64,000 nt of DNA from Devosia rhizoryzae (GCF_016698665.1 NZ_CP068046.1:2108001-2172000), one strand, 5' to 3'; numbered from the stretch's first letter, positions 8,017 to 17,507 are shown. The notes: generated by a model not told the origin, from the letters alone. Made by a program: numbers and translations.

Positions 8017-8571
8017 TTAACCGAAGCGCAGAAAGCGCACCGAGGCGGCACCATATTCTCGGGTGTCGTCCAGGGTGAAGCCCGGCGGCACCTCGACTTC
8101 TGCCGTGGCGGCTTCTTCCCAAACGATCGTTGCCCCGGGAGCAAGCCAGCCATTGTTCGCGAGTTCGACGAGGGCCTTTTCACCGAGCGACTGTCTGTAG
8201 GGGGGATCGAGGAAGACGAGGTCGAACTGGCCAAAGGTGCCGGGCACGCCGAGCGCGGTGGCGTCGCGGCGGAGGAGCTTGGTAATGCCGGCAGCACCAA
8301 AGGCTTCGATGTGGTCGCGGATGAGGCCCCGTGCTTCAACGCCGGTATCGACGAAGGTGACGTGCGCAGCGCCGCGAGAGAGCGCTTCGAGCCCGAGCGC
8401 ACCCGTGCCGGCGAAAAGGTCGAGGACGCGGAGGCCGTCGAGATTGGGACCGAGCCGGGAGCCCAGGATGTTGAAGATGGATTCGCGGGCGCGGTCGGAG
8501 GTGGGGCGGATGCTGTCGTCCGACGGCGAGATCAGGGTCTTGCCGCGAAACTTGCCGGCGACGATGCGCAT
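8017..8571 (-). CDS. rsmD: 16S rRNA (guanine-966-N2)-methyltransferase
   Basis: 184-residue SAM-dependent methyltransferase. MRIVAGKFRGKTL and RPTSDRARESIFNIL are diagnostic of RsmD. The SAM motif is DLFAGTGALGLEALSRG, and the catalytic LDPPY sits near residue 130. It methylates G966 of 16S rRNA in the 30S subunit. The ATG at 8571 was chosen over an upstream ATG at 8592 because AAGGA lies 7 bases before it and homologues begin MRI. It lies 118 bases downstream of rluB on the same strand, making a small RNA-modification pair. Confidence 0.95.
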   Translation of the reverse strand: MRIVAGKFRGKTLISPSDDSIRPTSDRARESIFNILGSRLGPNLDGLRVLDLFAGTGALGLEALSRGAAHVTFVDTGVEARGLIRDHIEAFGAAGITKLLRRDATALGVPGTFGQFDLVFLDPPYRQSLGEKALVELANNGWLAPGATIVWEEAATAEVEVPPGFTLDDTREYGAASVRFLRFG

Positions 8572-8605
8572 TTGTTGATCCTTCAGAGACAAGGGTCTGC
8601 TGCGG

Positions 8606-8673
8606 CTAACCCCACCCTAGTTTCGCTATGGCCTGCGGCCTAGCTGCACTACCCTCCCCCTTCGGGGGGAGGG
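8606..8673. repeat. Palindromic intergenic repeat (family B)
   Basis: CCCACCCTAGTTTCGCTATGG, then GCCTAGCTGCACTACCCTCCCC and a CCCCTTCGGGG hairpin. One copy of family B between rluB and rsmD on the minus strand. Confidence 0.65.
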
Positions 8674-8689
8674 AACGCACACTATTGGC

Positions 8690-10453
8690 TCAGCGACCGG
8701 TTGGACGGCGTGGACCCGAGGACGGGCGACCGCCTGTCGGGCGTCCACCGGGTGGACGGCCACCCTCAGGACGACCGCCGGTCGGACGACCACCTTGCGG
8801 ACGCTGGCCTGTGGGGCGTGAGCCACTCGGCTTGCCGCCGAAGGGCTTGCTGCCCGGACGACCGCCAAAGGATTTGGCGCCGGGAGCGCCGTCGCGGCGC
8901 TGGGGACGATCACCATAAGGCTTGTCGGTCGGACGCGGACCGGTTCTCGGCTTGTCACCAAAGGACCGCTGCGGACGATCGCCGAAGTCGCGCTTGGGCC
9001 GATCGTTAAGACCGCCTTCGGGACGGGGACCGCGGTTGGGCCGGTCGCCGGACGGGCGCTGCGGGCGATCACCGAAGTCGCGCTTCGGGCGATCAGAAAA
9101 ACCACCCTCGGGACGGGGACCACGGTTCGGTTTGTCGCCATAGGGCCGCTGCGGACGATCGCCAAAATTACCGCGCGCCGACTTGTCGCCATAGGGGCGT
9201 TGCTGGCGATCGCCATATGGGCGCTGCGGCTTGTCGCCATACGAACGCTGCGGCCGATCGCCGGTCGGACGCTGCGAACGGTCACCGAAACTGCGCTGTG
9301 GCTTATCGCCAAAGTCGCGCTTGGGCTTGTCACCAAAATCGCGTTTGGGGCGATCACCAAATCCACCGCGGGCTGGTTTGTCGCCGAAGCTGCCGCGCTC
9401 AGGACGATCGCCGCCCGGCTTACCGAAGCTGCTTGCTGGCTGATCGTCGCGATCGGTGCGGCCGCGGCTCTGCGGCTTGGGCGTATAGGCTTCGGGCGCG
9501 CGGCCATCGTCCTCGAAGTGGACACGGCGCGGACGGCTGCTCGAGCGCTCTTCCTCGCCGCGGCCAGGAGCCGTGCGGGTGGCGCCACGGGCGGGGTTGG
9601 GCCGCGAACTGTCGCGATCGCGTGGCGAGCGAACGCGGAAGCCTTCTTCGCGCGGCTGCTGGGCGAAGGGATCGGGCATTTCGCTTTCGAAATCGACGCC
9701 GGCCTCGGCAGCGAGCTTCTTGCCGAGCTGATCGCGCAGCATGCGAGCCTTGACCATTTCGACGCCGTTTTCGGGCAGATCGCCAAGCTGGAACGGACCA
9801 TAGGAAACGCGGATCAGGCGATTGACCTCCAGACCGAGCGAGCCGAGGACATTCTTGACTTCGCGGTTCTTGCCTTCGCGCAGGCCAAGCACGAGCCAGA
9901 CATTGGCGCCCTGCTCGCGCTCCAGCGTCGCCGTGATCGGGCCATACTGGATGCCCTCGACGGTGATGCCATCCTTGAGGCCATCGAGCTGCGCCTGGGT
10001 CACCGAGCCATGGGCGCGGACACGATAACGGCGCAGCCAGCCGGTGGAGGGCAGTTCGAGGACGCGCTTGAGGCCGCCATCATTGGTGAGCAGCAGCAGG
10101 CCTTCGGTGTTGATATCGAGGCGGCCGACGGTGAGGACGCGCGGCAGGCCCTTCTTCTCGAATTCCTCGAAGATGGTCGGGCGGCCTTCGGGGTCGCGCT
10201 CGGTCACAACGAGGCCGGCCGGCTTGTGGTAGAGCCAGACGCGGGTGCCCTGACGCGCGGCCAGCGGCATGCCGTCGACTTCAATCTTGTCCTTGTCGGT
10301 AACGTTGAAGGCCGGGGTGATGACCTTCTTGCCGTTGACGCTGATGCGGCCATCGGTGATCCAGCCTTCGGCATCGCGGCGCGAGCAGAGGCCGGCGCGG
10401 GCAATGACCTTGGCAAGGCGGTCGATGGTTTCAGGCTGTTTATCGTCGCTCAT
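8690..10453 (-). CDS. rluB: Pseudouridine synthase RluB-type with long repetitive tail
   Basis: 587-residue RsuA-family 23S/16S rRNA pseudouridine synthase. An S4 RNA-binding domain (residues 10-55, RLAKVIARAGLCSRRDAEGWI) precedes the catalytic domain with GRLDINTEGLLLLTNDG, whose catalytic Asp is D113. The core ends near residue 260. The remaining ~320 residues are disordered and built from roughly 8-10-residue units of the form GDKPQRPYGDR, DFGDRPKR and GGRPTGGRP, rich in G, R, P, D and K. Typical RluB proteins are about 250-300 residues, so this tail more than doubles the protein. Start: ATG at 10453. Confidence 0.92.
   Translation of the reverse strand: MSDDKQPETIDRLAKVIARAGLCSRRDAEGWITDGRISVNGKKVITPAFNVTDKDKIEVDGMPLAARQGTRVWLYHKPAGLVVTERDPEGRPTIFEEFEKKGLPRVLTVGRLDINTEGLLLLTNDGGLKRVLELPSTGWLRRYRVRAHGSVTQAQLDGLKDGITVEGIQYGPITATLEREQGANVWLVLGLREGKNREVKNVLGSLGLEVNRLIRVSYGPFQLGDLPENGVEMVKARMLRDQLGKKLAAEAGVDFESEMPDPFAQQPREEGFRVRSPRDRDSSRPNPARGATRTAPGRGEEERSSSRPRRVHFEDDGRAPEAYTPKPQSRGRTDRDDQPASSFGKPGGDRPERGSFGDKPARGGFGDRPKRDFGDKPKRDFGDKPQRSFGDRSQRPTGDRPQRSYGDKPQRPYGDRQQRPYGDKSARGNFGDRPQRPYGDKPNRGPRPEGGFSDRPKRDFGDRPQRPSGDRPNRGPRPEGGLNDRPKRDFGDRPQRSFGDKPRTGPRPTDKPYGDRPQRRDGAPGAKSFGGRPGSKPFGGKPSGSRPTGQRPQGGRPTGGRPEGGRPPGGRPTGGRPSSGPRRPTGR
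8700..9420. repeat. Internal codon-level repeats in the rluB tail
   Basis: This part of rluB consists of degenerate units of about 24-30 bp. On the plus strand GCGATCGCCATA / GGACGATCGCC / GCGCTTGGG variants recur many times, encoding the GDKPQRPYGDR-like units. The units are imperfect and vary in length. They are the source of long spurious reading frames on the opposite strand. Confidence 0.85.
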
Positions 10454-10565
10454 GGGCGAGGCTTTCTGTCATGCGGGACCCTTCTTTGCTGGTCGCGCTT
10501 CCGAAGCGGAAAACCGGTTTCCACTTTTCGTCGAAGCGCTCCGTCGGGCGGCGCGGTAAATGGAA

Positions 10566-10589
10566 AGCGGCCGGATGGCTCCGGCCGCT
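10566..10589 (-). terminator. Intrinsic terminator after lipoprotein gene
   Basis: Perfect 10-bp stem AGCGGCCGGA / TCCGGCCGCT with a 4-base loop. Read on the minus strand it is followed by TTTCCATTT. It lies 25 bases beyond the stop of the lipoprotein gene and ahead of rluB. Confidence 0.75.
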
Positions 10590-10613
10590 GGAATGCTTGG
10601 GAGGCGCCAGAGC

Positions 10614-11312
10614 CTAGCGGCTGAGCCGCGTTTCCTGCCGGGTCAGGCCAGCGCCGGCGCCGGAGCTGATCGAGTTCGATGGCTGCAATGCGGTGCCGGA
10701 GCCGCGCTGGATGGCAGCACGGACATCGGCCGGGCAGCGCTCGTCGCGCAAGGAAACGAACTCGCCGGAAGCCGAGCGGCAGACCAGCTGGGCGTCGCCG
10801 ACCTGGGTGAAGTATTCGGCCGGAGGCAGGTAAAGCGGGCGCTGGCTGTTGGCGGTAACCGGCATATTGGCGCGCTGCATCTGTGCGGTGAGCTGACGGG
10901 CCTCGGTCTCGGTCAGCGGACGGCCACCAAGGGTGCGCATATCGACAACCCGCGCCCGGCGCATGATCTCGATATCGTTGGCGCTGAGGCCGGTCGTGTC
11001 GATCTGAACCGTGTCGCTGTTGACCGGCAGGGAAGCGGCGGCGACCTGGGTGGTCGGAGCCGGCAGGGCATTGGTTCCACCGCGCGGCAGAACCAGCGGC
11101 GCACGGGCGGCGGTCAGGTCTTCCTTGGGCGCTGCGCCGGGGATGAGGCCAACGCCACGGGCGGTGTCGTTGAGAACTTCGCGCTCGAAGGTGCCAAAAT
11201 CGGTGAACGCATTATTGCCTTCGACGGTGGTGCAGGCGCCCAGCGCGAGCGTCGCAAGCAGTCCCAGCGCCATGAGCCCCGAGCGGGCGGCGGTCGACAA
11301 TGCAATGTGCAT
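10614..11312 (-). CDS. Putative lipoprotein
   Basis: 232-residue exported lipoprotein. A signal sequence (MHIALSTAARSGLMALGLLA) ends in the lipobox LALGAC with the lipidated Cys at residue 27, followed by TTVEGNNAFTDFGTFEREVLNDT. The mature part has a central segment MRTLGGRPLTETEARQL and two further cysteines in LVCRSASG and ERCPADV, spaced about 19 residues apart. I do not recognise a named family. Start at 11312: AAGGGA lies 7 bases upstream, and the earlier in-frame start gives a poor signal peptide. It is followed by a strong intrinsic terminator. It lies next to lspA, which would process it. Confidence 0.78.
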   Translation of the reverse strand: MHIALSTAARSGLMALGLLATLALGACTTVEGNNAFTDFGTFEREVLNDTARGVGLIPGAAPKEDLTAARAPLVLPRGGTNALPAPTTQVAAASLPVNSDTVQIDTTGLSANDIEIMRRARVVDMRTLGGRPLTETEARQLTAQMQRANMPVTANSQRPLYLPPAEYFTQVGDAQLVCRSASGEFVSLRDERCPADVRAAIQRGSGTALQPSNSISSGAGAGLTRQETRLSR

Positions 11313-11387
11313 GCACTCATCCCTTAAGATAACGGCGCTTCTATAGCGCATTGTGTGCGCTAAGACCAGATTCTGGCAGCAAGGTGA

Positions 11388-11960
11388 TTATGCCGGCTTT
11401 TTTTCTTTCCTGCGGCCAAGGCCGAGAAGATCGGCGAAGAGCAGGATGACGCCCAGGGTAATCGCCATGTCGGCGATGTTGAAGATGTAGAACGACCAGC
11501 TTCCCCAGTGGAAGTGGAAGAAATCGGCCACTGCGCCATAGATCAGCCGGTCGAGGGCATTGGAGAGAGCACCACCGATGCAGAAGGCAAGGCCGAGCCG
11601 GACCAGGAAGACACTAGTCCGCCACCACCAGACCGATAGGGCGACGATGGCAACCAGCATGACGGCGCCGAGGGTCCAGACGGGAAGACCATCGAGCAGG
11701 CCATAGGAAATGCCGGTATTCCAGACGAGGACGTAGTCGAAGAATGGCGTGACGCTGATCACCTCGCCGCCGCGCCAGCCGGTGAGCGTCAAGGGATTAT
11801 AGGCATAAGGGATCTGGACGCAGAGCGCCTGGCCGAAGGCATAGCATTCGGCGGCGATGTGGAAGCCTTTTTGCGCGCGATCGATCCCGAAGGCGATGAT
11901 TGCCGCCATTAGGGAGGCGATGATGGTCGGGTTGCGAAGGGAGTGAGCCGGAATTGTCAC
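11388..11960 (-). CDS. lspA: Lipoprotein signal peptidase (signal peptidase II)
   Basis: 190-residue inner-membrane aspartic protease with four hydrophobic segments. The catalytic aspartates are D137 in GGALSNALDRL and D164 in FNIADMAI; the motif WNTGISYGLL near residue 80 is the family's NxGxAFG equivalent. It removes the signal peptide of prolipoproteins after diacylglyceryl transfer. It follows ileS on the same strand, as in many proteobacteria, separated by a family A repeat of about 135 bp. Confidence 0.95.
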   Translation of the reverse strand: MTIPAHSLRNPTIIASLMAAIIAFGIDRAQKGFHIAAECYAFGQALCVQIPYAYNPLTLTGWRGGEVISVTPFFDYVLVWNTGISYGLLDGLPVWTLGAVMLVAIVALSVWWWRTSVFLVRLGLAFCIGGALSNALDRLIYGAVADFFHFHWGSWSFYIFNIADMAITLGVILLFADLLGLGRRKEKKPA

Positions 11961-11976
11961 CGAAATCTTCTCCGTC

Positions 11977-12091
11977 TTCCTTCTCCCCTCGCGGGAGAAG
12001 GTGGCGCGCAGCGCCGGATGAGGGGTCTATGGACGTTGAGGACCACCCCTCACCCGCCCTTCGGGCACCCTCTCCCGCAAGGGGAGAGGGG
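11977..12091. repeat. Pair of family A palindromes
   Basis: CTTCTCCCCTCGCGGGAGAAGG, then a GGCGCGCAGCGCCGGATGAGGGG arm, then an inverted CCCCTCACCCGCCCTTCGGG copy ending in GGGAGAGGG. The block fills the gap between ileS and lspA. Confidence 0.65.
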
Positions 12092-12096
12092 AAGTG

Positions 12097-15096
12097 CTAG
12101 AGACCAGCCGCGGCGCGTTCGCGGAGGGCTTGGGCGTCGCGCAGGGTGACGTCCGGGTAGTCCTTGTCGGTGCCGACTTCGGGCAGGACTTTCCAGGAGC
12201 GGGCGCAGCGGTTGCCGGTGGCGAGGGCGGGCACGACCGAGATGCCGGGCACGTCGTCGAGGCGGAAGGCTTCGTGGGGGCCTTCGTTCTGCTTGAGTGC
12301 GACAGCCGAGGTGATGGCGATTTCGGCAAGGTCCTGACCTTCGAGCGCCACGAGGTAGCGGGCGTCGGCGACAAAGACTTGCGGTGCAGCCTCGAGCGAG
12401 GAGCCGATGCGCTTTTCGCGGCGCTCGATTTCGAGAGCACCGGTGACGACGCGGCGGACGGCGCGGATGAGCTGCCACTTTTGCGCCAGGTCATCATCGA
12501 GCCAGTCGGCGGGGATCTCGGGGAAGAGACGCAGGTGGACGGACTCGGTTTCGCCGGGGTGCCGTTCGAGCCAGCATTCCTCCATGGTGAAGACCAGGAT
12601 CGGGGCGAGCCAGGCGGTCAGCGCATTGAAGAGGTAATCGAGCACGGTGAGCGCAGAGCGGCGGCGGATCGAGCTGATCGGGTCGCAATAAAGCGCGTCC
12701 TTGCGAATATCGAAGTAGAAGGCCGAAAGCTCGATATTCATGAAGTTGGTGAGGAGGGTCACCACCTTGCGGTAGTCGTATTCCTTGTAGGCGTTGCGCA
12801 CACCGGCATCGAGCTGGGCAAGGCGATGCAGCATCAGCCGCTCCAGCTCGGGCATGTCCCTGGCGTCGACCACATCCTCGGCCTTGAAGTGGGCGAGGTT
12901 GCCGAGGAGCCAGCGCAGGGTGTTGCGCAGCTTGCGGTAGCTGTCGACGGTGGTCTGGATGATTTCCTTGCCGAGGCGGAGGTCTTCCGAATAGTCGGAG
13001 GAGGCGACCCAGAGGCGGAGGATATCGGCGCCGTATTGCTTGATGATGTCCTGTGGGGCGACGGTGTTGCCCAGGGACTTGCTCATCTTCTTGCCATCGC
13101 CATCCATGGTGAAGCCATGGGTCAGCACGCTGTCATAGGGCGCGTAGCCGTTGGTGGCGCAGCTTTCGAGCAGCGAAGAGTGGAACCAGCCGCGGTGCTG
13201 ATCCGAGCCTTCGAGATACATCGAGGCCGGGAATTTCAGGTGCGGCCACTTCTGCTTGTTGCGGAGCACGAAGGCGTGGGTGGAGCCACTATCGAACCAG
13301 ACGTCAAGGACGTCCTTGATCATCTCGTAGTCGGAAGCGGCATAGTCCGAGCTGAGGTAGCGCTCGGCCGCGCCGGGCTTGTACCAGGCGTCGGCGCCTT
13401 CTTCCTCAAAACTTTGCGCAATGCGGTGATTGACCGCTTCGTCGCGGAGGATTTCGCCGCTTTCCCGGTGCACGAAAACGGTGATCGGCACGCCCCAGGC
13501 GCGCTGGCGTGAGAGGACCCAATCGGGGCGATCGGCGATCATGGCACGCAGACGGTTCTGGCCGGCAGCGGGGTAGAATTTGGTCGCGTCGATGGCGTTG
13601 AGCGCGCGGTGGCGCAGGGTGTCGCCCTCGGCGCCTTCGGTGGCTTTGTCCATGTAGACGAACCATTGCGGCGTGTTGCGGTAGATTACCGGCTTCTTGG
13701 AGCGCCATGAGTGCGGGTATGAATGCTTGACGCGGCCGCGGGCGACCATGGCGCCGCGCTCGGCAAGGGCGGTGATGACGCGCTGGTTGGCGTCGCCCTT
13801 CTTGCCGTTGTCGTCGATGACGCGGGCGCCGTCGAAGCCGGGCGCATCCTTGGTGTAGAAACCGTCGTCGCCGACCGGGAAGGGGATGGTCGGATCGATG
13901 CCGCGATCCTGCAGCAGGCGGGTCGAGGTCATCCAGATGTCGAAGTCGTCGAGGCCGTGCGAGGGCGCGGTATGGACGAAGCCGGTGCCGGCATCGTCGG
14001 TAACATGTTCGCCATCGAGAAGCGGGACGTCAAATTGGTAGCCATCGGCGAAACCGCGAAGCGGATGGGCCGTGGTGATGCCGTCGAGCTCGTCGGCGGT
14101 GACGCTTGCGCGCTTTTCATAGCCGCTGACCTTGGCCTTGGCGAAGACTTCGGCAGCGAGCTTGTCGGCGATGATGTACTTTTCACCGACCTTGGCCCAG
14201 TTTTCGGCCGGGGCCTCGGTGACCTCGTAGAGGCCATAGCTGATGCGGCTCGAAAACGAGATCGCGCGGTTGGCCGGAATGGTCCAGGGCGTCGTGGTCC
14301 AGATCAAGACGGAAGCGCCGGCGAATTGCTGTTCGCCGCCCGCCGTATAGGAGACGGACGGGCCTGCGATGGGCGTATAGGTGCCCGAGCGCTGGGGGGC
14401 GGCGGAGGTCAGGATCGGGAATTTGACCCAGATCGTGTCGCTCTCGTAGTCGGCATATTCGATTTCGGCTTCGGCGAGCGCGGTGCGCTCAACCACCGAC
14501 CACATGACGGGCTTGGAGCCGCGATAAAGCTGTCCCGACATCGAGACCTTCATCAGCTCGCGCGCGATCTGGGCTTCGGCATCAAAGCTCATGGTGAGGT
14601 AGGGGTTGTCCCACTCGCCCAGAATGCCGAGGCGCTTGAATTCCTCGCGCTGGATGTCGACCCATTGTTCGGCGAAGCTACGGCATTCCTGGCGGAATTC
14701 GACCACCGGGACGTCGTTCTTGTCCTTGCCCTTGGCGCGGTACTGCTCTTCGATCTTCCATTCGATCGGCAGACCGTGACAATCCCAGCCGGGAACATAG
14801 GCGGCGTTGTGGCCCAGCATCTGCATGGACCGGCTGACCATGTCCTTGAGCGTCTTGTTGAGCGCGTGGCCGATATGGATATTGCCATTGGCGTAGGGCG
14901 GGCCGTCATGGAGCGTAAAAAGCGGGCGATCCTTGGCCTGCTCGCGCTGCATTGCGTAAATGTCCATGTCCGCCCAGCGCTTGAGCCAGATGGGCTCGCG
15001 ATCCGGCAGGCCGGCGCGCATCGGGAATTCGGTTTCCGGCAGGAAGAGCGTCGACGAGTAATCGGTTTCGGTCGCGCCGGTTGCGGTGTCGTTCAT
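12097..15096 (-). CDS. ileS: Isoleucyl-tRNA synthetase
   Basis: 999-residue class I aminoacyl-tRNA synthetase. [19 protein letters not shown] carries the HIGH motif at residues 74-77, the editing domain follows, and KKMSKSLGN carries KMSKS. The anticodon-binding domain follows. The usual C-terminal CxxC...CxxC zinc finger is degenerate: only the first Cys remains in RCARSWK and no second pair is present. It charges tRNA-Ile with isoleucine. I chose MNDTATG at 15096; the longer reading upstream has no good ribosome-binding site. It is followed by lspA. Confidence 0.95.
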   Translation of the reverse strand: MNDTATGATETDYSSTLFLPETEFPMRAGLPDREPIWLKRWADMDIYAMQREQAKDRPLFTLHDGPPYANGNIHIGHALNKTLKDMVSRSMQMLGHNAAYVPGWDCHGLPIEWKIEEQYRAKGKDKNDVPVVEFRQECRSFAEQWVDIQREEFKRLGILGEWDNPYLTMSFDAEAQIARELMKVSMSGQLYRGSKPVMWSVVERTALAEAEIEYADYESDTIWVKFPILTSAAPQRSGTYTPIAGPSVSYTAGGEQQFAGASVLIWTTTPWTIPANRAISFSSRISYGLYEVTEAPAENWAKVGEKYIIADKLAAEVFAKAKVSGYEKRASVTADELDGITTAHPLRGFADGYQFDVPLLDGEHVTDDAGTGFVHTAPSHGLDDFDIWMTSTRLLQDRGIDPTIPFPVGDDGFYTKDAPGFDGARVIDDNGKKGDANQRVITALAERGAMVARGRVKHSYPHSWRSKKPVIYRNTPQWFVYMDKATEGAEGDTLRHRALNAIDATKFYPAAGQNRLRAMIADRPDWVLSRQRAWGVPITVFVHRESGEILRDEAVNHRIAQSFEEEGADAWYKPGAAERYLSSDYAASDYEMIKDVLDVWFDSGSTHAFVLRNKQKWPHLKFPASMYLEGSDQHRGWFHSSLLESCATNGYAPYDSVLTHGFTMDGDGKKMSKSLGNTVAPQDIIKQYGADILRLWVASSDYSEDLRLGKEIIQTTVDSYRKLRNTLRWLLGNLAHFKAEDVVDARDMPELERLMLHRLAQLDAGVRNAYKEYDYRKVVTLLTNFMNIELSAFYFDIRKDALYCDPISSIRRRSALTVLDYLFNALTAWLAPILVFTMEECWLERHPGETESVHLRLFPEIPADWLDDDLAQKWQLIRAVRRVVTGALEIERREKRIGSSLEAAPQVFVADARYLVALEGQDLAEIAITSAVALKQNEGPHEAFRLDDVPGISVVPALATGNRCARSWKVLPEVGTDKDYPDVTLRDAQALRERAAAGL

Positions 15097-15254
15097 GGAA
15101 GAAAAGGCTTTCGGGGAAGATTTGCGGCGGGTTGTAGCAAGGGAGGCGGATCGGGGCAAAGAAAATTGGGCGCATGGCAGGCTGGCTTGCCCCTGCCGCT
15201 GCGGATCGAAAGCTTCGGCAAAGCATTTCTCCTGTCGAACACAGGAGCTCTTCC

Positions 15255-15491
15255 ATGCAATTGTCCGACCAGGCGCTCTCCATCCTCGCTTTTGCCGCCT
15301 ACCATCAGCTGGAAAGCGGCGACGCCGTCAGCGAGGTGGCTCTCGATGACGGTCAAGGTCACAAGGCGAGCGCAAAAGGCGTCGAAGAGCTACAAGAGGC
15401 CGGCTTGCTGACGGTCAATGGCAGCCGCGGCACGTTCACCGATGAAGGCGCGGCAAAGCTCAAGGCCGTGGTGGATTCCCTCCGCCACTAA
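15255..15491 (+). CDS. Hypothetical protein, winged-helix-like
   Basis: 78-residue cytosolic protein, [16 protein letters not shown]..., with helix-helix-strand spacing ending in [16 protein letters not shown] and [16 protein letters not shown], which resembles a winged-helix fold (a recognition-helix-like segment followed by a small wing and a helix). I do not recognise a named family and no DNA target is known. ATG at 15255 with GGAG about 8 bases upstream. It is divergent from ileS and convergent with ribF, separated by only 8 bases from the ribF stop. Confidence 0.65.
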   Translation: MQLSDQALSILAFAAYHQLESGDAVSEVALDDGQGHKASAKGVEELQEAGLLTVNGSRGTFTDEGAAKLKAVVDSLRH

Positions 15492-15499
15492 AGCCTGGT

Positions 15500-16474
15500 T
15501 CAGCGTGCGAAAAAGCCCAGCCGCTCGTCCAGAGTGCTAAGCGGCTCTGCTGCAGCGATCATCTCGCGGGCCTTCTTGCCGTCGCGATCCATGGCGGCGA
15601 TCAGTTCGTCCAGCCCATTGAATACTTCCTGCCCGCGAATGTGCCCGACCAGCGCCACCTGGATGGTCTGGCCATAAATATCTTCGTCGAAGTCGAAGAG
15701 GTGGGTTTCAAAGGGCGGCAGCTGATTGTCGAACATGGGCTTGCCGTAGGCGGCGACGCCGTCGAGCAGGCGATCCCCGAGGCGAGCGCGGACGGCGTAG
15801 ACGCCCTGCGCGAGCTGGAAGCCGTTGGCCGTCTGAGTATTGGCCGTCGGATAGCCAAGCTCGCGGCCGCGCTGGTCGCCTTTCACCACGCAGCCATCGA
15901 AGAACCAGTGATAGCCAAGCAGCCTATTGGCAGCAGTGACGGCGCCTTCGCTCAGCGCAGCACGGATGCGCGAGGAGGAAATCGGCTCGTCGCCCTCGTC
16001 CATTAGGTCCAACGTTTCGACGGCAAAGCCAAGGCGCTCGCCTTCGGCGCGGAGGAATGCCGGTGTGCCACGGCGCTGGCGACCGAAGTGGAAGTCGGAG
16101 CCGGTGATGACGCCGCGCACGCCGAGCTGGTCGACGAGAATGGTCTGAACGAAGTCCTCGGCCTCGGTCTGCGAGAAGGCGCGATCGAAAGGAAGGACAA
16201 TGATGCCATCGAGACCCAAGGCTTCGGCCAGCCGGACCTTGGCGTCGGCATGGGTCAGCCGGAACATAAAGGGCGCAGGCGCAAAAACGTCGCGCGGATG
16301 GGGCTCGAAGGTCAAAAGGAGCGCCGGGGCGTTGGCGGCGCGGGCGCGTTCGCGGAGGGCCGCAATGATGGATTGATGACCGCGATGAAGACCGTCGAAA
16401 TTGCCGATGGCGACATGGGCGCCGCGGAGGTGGGCGGGCAGGTCGGCGGTGGTGGAGAGGCGGGTGAAGGTCAC
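15500..16474 (-). CDS. ribF: Bifunctional riboflavin kinase / FAD synthetase
   Basis: 324-residue two-domain enzyme. The N-terminal FAD synthetase domain shows IGNFDGLHRGHQSII (HxGH-type nucleotidyl motif) and GSDFHFGRQRRG; ISSSRIRAAL ends this domain. The riboflavin kinase domain has KGDQRGRELGYPTAN and AYGKPMFD...FETHLFDFDEDIYGQ. It phosphorylates riboflavin to FMN and adenylates FMN to FAD. The start is uncertain: I used a GTG at 16474 giving (V)TFTRLSTT as in homologues; a GTG at 16507 reads into a repeat. Confidence 0.92.
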   Translation of the reverse strand: MTFTRLSTTADLPAHLRGAHVAIGNFDGLHRGHQSIIAALRERARAANAPALLLTFEPHPRDVFAPAPFMFRLTHADAKVRLAEALGLDGIIVLPFDRAFSQTEAEDFVQTILVDQLGVRGVITGSDFHFGRQRRGTPAFLRAEGERLGFAVETLDLMDEGDEPISSSRIRAALSEGAVTAANRLLGYHWFFDGCVVKGDQRGRELGYPTANTQTANGFQLAQGVYAVRARLGDRLLDGVAAYGKPMFDNQLPPFETHLFDFDEDIYGQTIQVALVGHIRGQEVFNGLDELIAAMDRDGKKAREMIAAAEPLSTLDERLGFFAR

Positions 16475-16499
16475 GGCAGGCTCGGGGTTTGGTTGAAGT

Positions 16500-16617
16500 A
16501 CCCCCACCCGGCCTCCCCCTGCAGAAGGGGGAGGAGAAGGTCAGTGCGAGCCCACGATCCAGCGTTGAGCACAACGCCGCTCCTCCCCCGCCTTACGGGG
16601 GAGGTTGGGTGGGGGTC
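16500..16617. repeat. Pair of family C palindromes
   Basis: CCCACCCGGCCTCCCCCTGC followed by AGAAGGGGGAGGAGAAGG and then an inverted copy ending CCGCCTTACGGGGGAGG and TTGGGTGGGGGT. Similar blocks occur at 30220 (single arm) and 61250. It sits between the HAD phosphatase gene and ribF. Confidence 0.65.
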
Positions 16618-16640
16618 TTCCGAGACGAAAAGCACTGGAG

Positions 16641-17507
16641 CTACCACGTCAGCCGCGGCAGGTAGCCGGCGGTGCGGGCGCGGCTGGGGGCGATGAGGTC
16701 GGCAATGGCGCGGGGATCGGGTTTGCCGAAGGCGTCGAGCTCGGCGGCGTGGATCGAGCCGGTGACGAAAAGGAGATCGATGCCGAACTGGGCGGCGCCG
16801 GCCGCGTCGGTGCGGACGCTGTCGCCGATGGCCAGAACGCGGGACTTTGTCAGCCCCTGCCCTGCGGCGCGTTCAGCCAGGCGGAAAGCTTCTTCGTAGA
16901 TCGGCTGGTAGGGCTTGCCGGCCATGTGGACCATGCCGCCCATGGCCGAATAAAGGTCGCCCAAGGCACCGCCGCAATAGATGATCTTGTCGCCATGCTC
17001 GACGACGCGATCGGGATTGGCGCAGATCATCGGCAGCTTGCGGCTGAGCCACTGGCGCGCCCGATCGCGATACATTTCCGGCGTATCGTCGTCGGTGTCG
17101 AGATCGGTGACGACCACGACTTCGGCCTCGTCGGCGCCGGTACGGCGAAGGTCAAAACCTTCGTAAAGGGCATCGTCCTCGGTGGGCGGACCGACGTGGT
17201 GGATGGCCCGGCCCTGATACTTGGCGATCATGTTGCGGGTGACGTCACCGGACGACACGATGGCGTCATATGTGTCGCGCGGGACGTCGAGGCGATCGAG
17301 CATGGCGATGATCGGGCCGGAGGGGCGCGGTGCATTGGTGATCAGCACCACCCTGCCCCCGTCGCGTCGAAAATTGCGCAGCGCCTCGACGGCTTCGGGA
17401 AAGGCATGGACGCCATTGTGGATGACGCCCCAAACGTCGCTCAGGACTGCGTCGTAGCGGCCGGAAAGATCGGAAAGGCCGGCAATGGTGGGCAGGGGCG
17501 AGGGCAT
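16641..17507 (-). CDS. TIGR01459-type HAD-like hydrolase
   Basis: 288-residue HAD superfamily IIA protein. The catalytic motif is LSDVWGVIHNG at about residue 21. Motif II is LITNAPRPSG. The closing motif is AIGDSVRTDAAGAAQFGIDLLFV, which carries the Mg-binding acidic pair. The family is annotated as pyridoxal-phosphate-like or p-nitrophenyl phosphatases with unknown natural substrate, and is commonly found beside ribF in alphaproteobacteria, suggesting a link to flavin cofactor metabolism (inference). ATG at 17507 with AGGAGAG 8 bases upstream. Confidence 0.85.
   Translation of the reverse strand: MPSPLPTIAGLSDLSGRYDAVLSDVWGVIHNGVHAFPEAVEALRNFRRDGGRVVLITNAPRPSGPIIAMLDRLDVPRDTYDAIVSSGDVTRNMIAKYQGRAIHHVGPPTEDDALYEGFDLRRTGADEAEVVVVTDLDTDDDTPEMYRDRARQWLSRKLPMICANPDRVVEHGDKIIYCGGALGDLYSAMGGMVHMAGKPYQPIYEEAFRLAERAAGQGLTKSRVLAIGDSVRTDAAGAAQFGIDLLFVTGSIHAAELDAFGKPDPRAIADLIAPSRARTAGYLPRLTW

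Noticed and set aside
8700..9420. A possible CRISPR array because of many short repeats.
   Set aside because: The repeats are imperfect, contiguous codon units within one reading frame, with no conserved direct repeat and spacers.
9200..10624. A 474-codon reading frame on the plus strand opposite rluB, rich in Ala and Leu.
   Set aside because: It is antisense to the rluB catalytic domain and repeat tail, has no ribosome-binding site, and its composition is the complement of the repeat codons.
12094..15411. Two long plus-strand frames (472 and 562 codons) across ileS.
   Set aside because: Antisense to an unmistakable IleRS, with no motif and no start signals.
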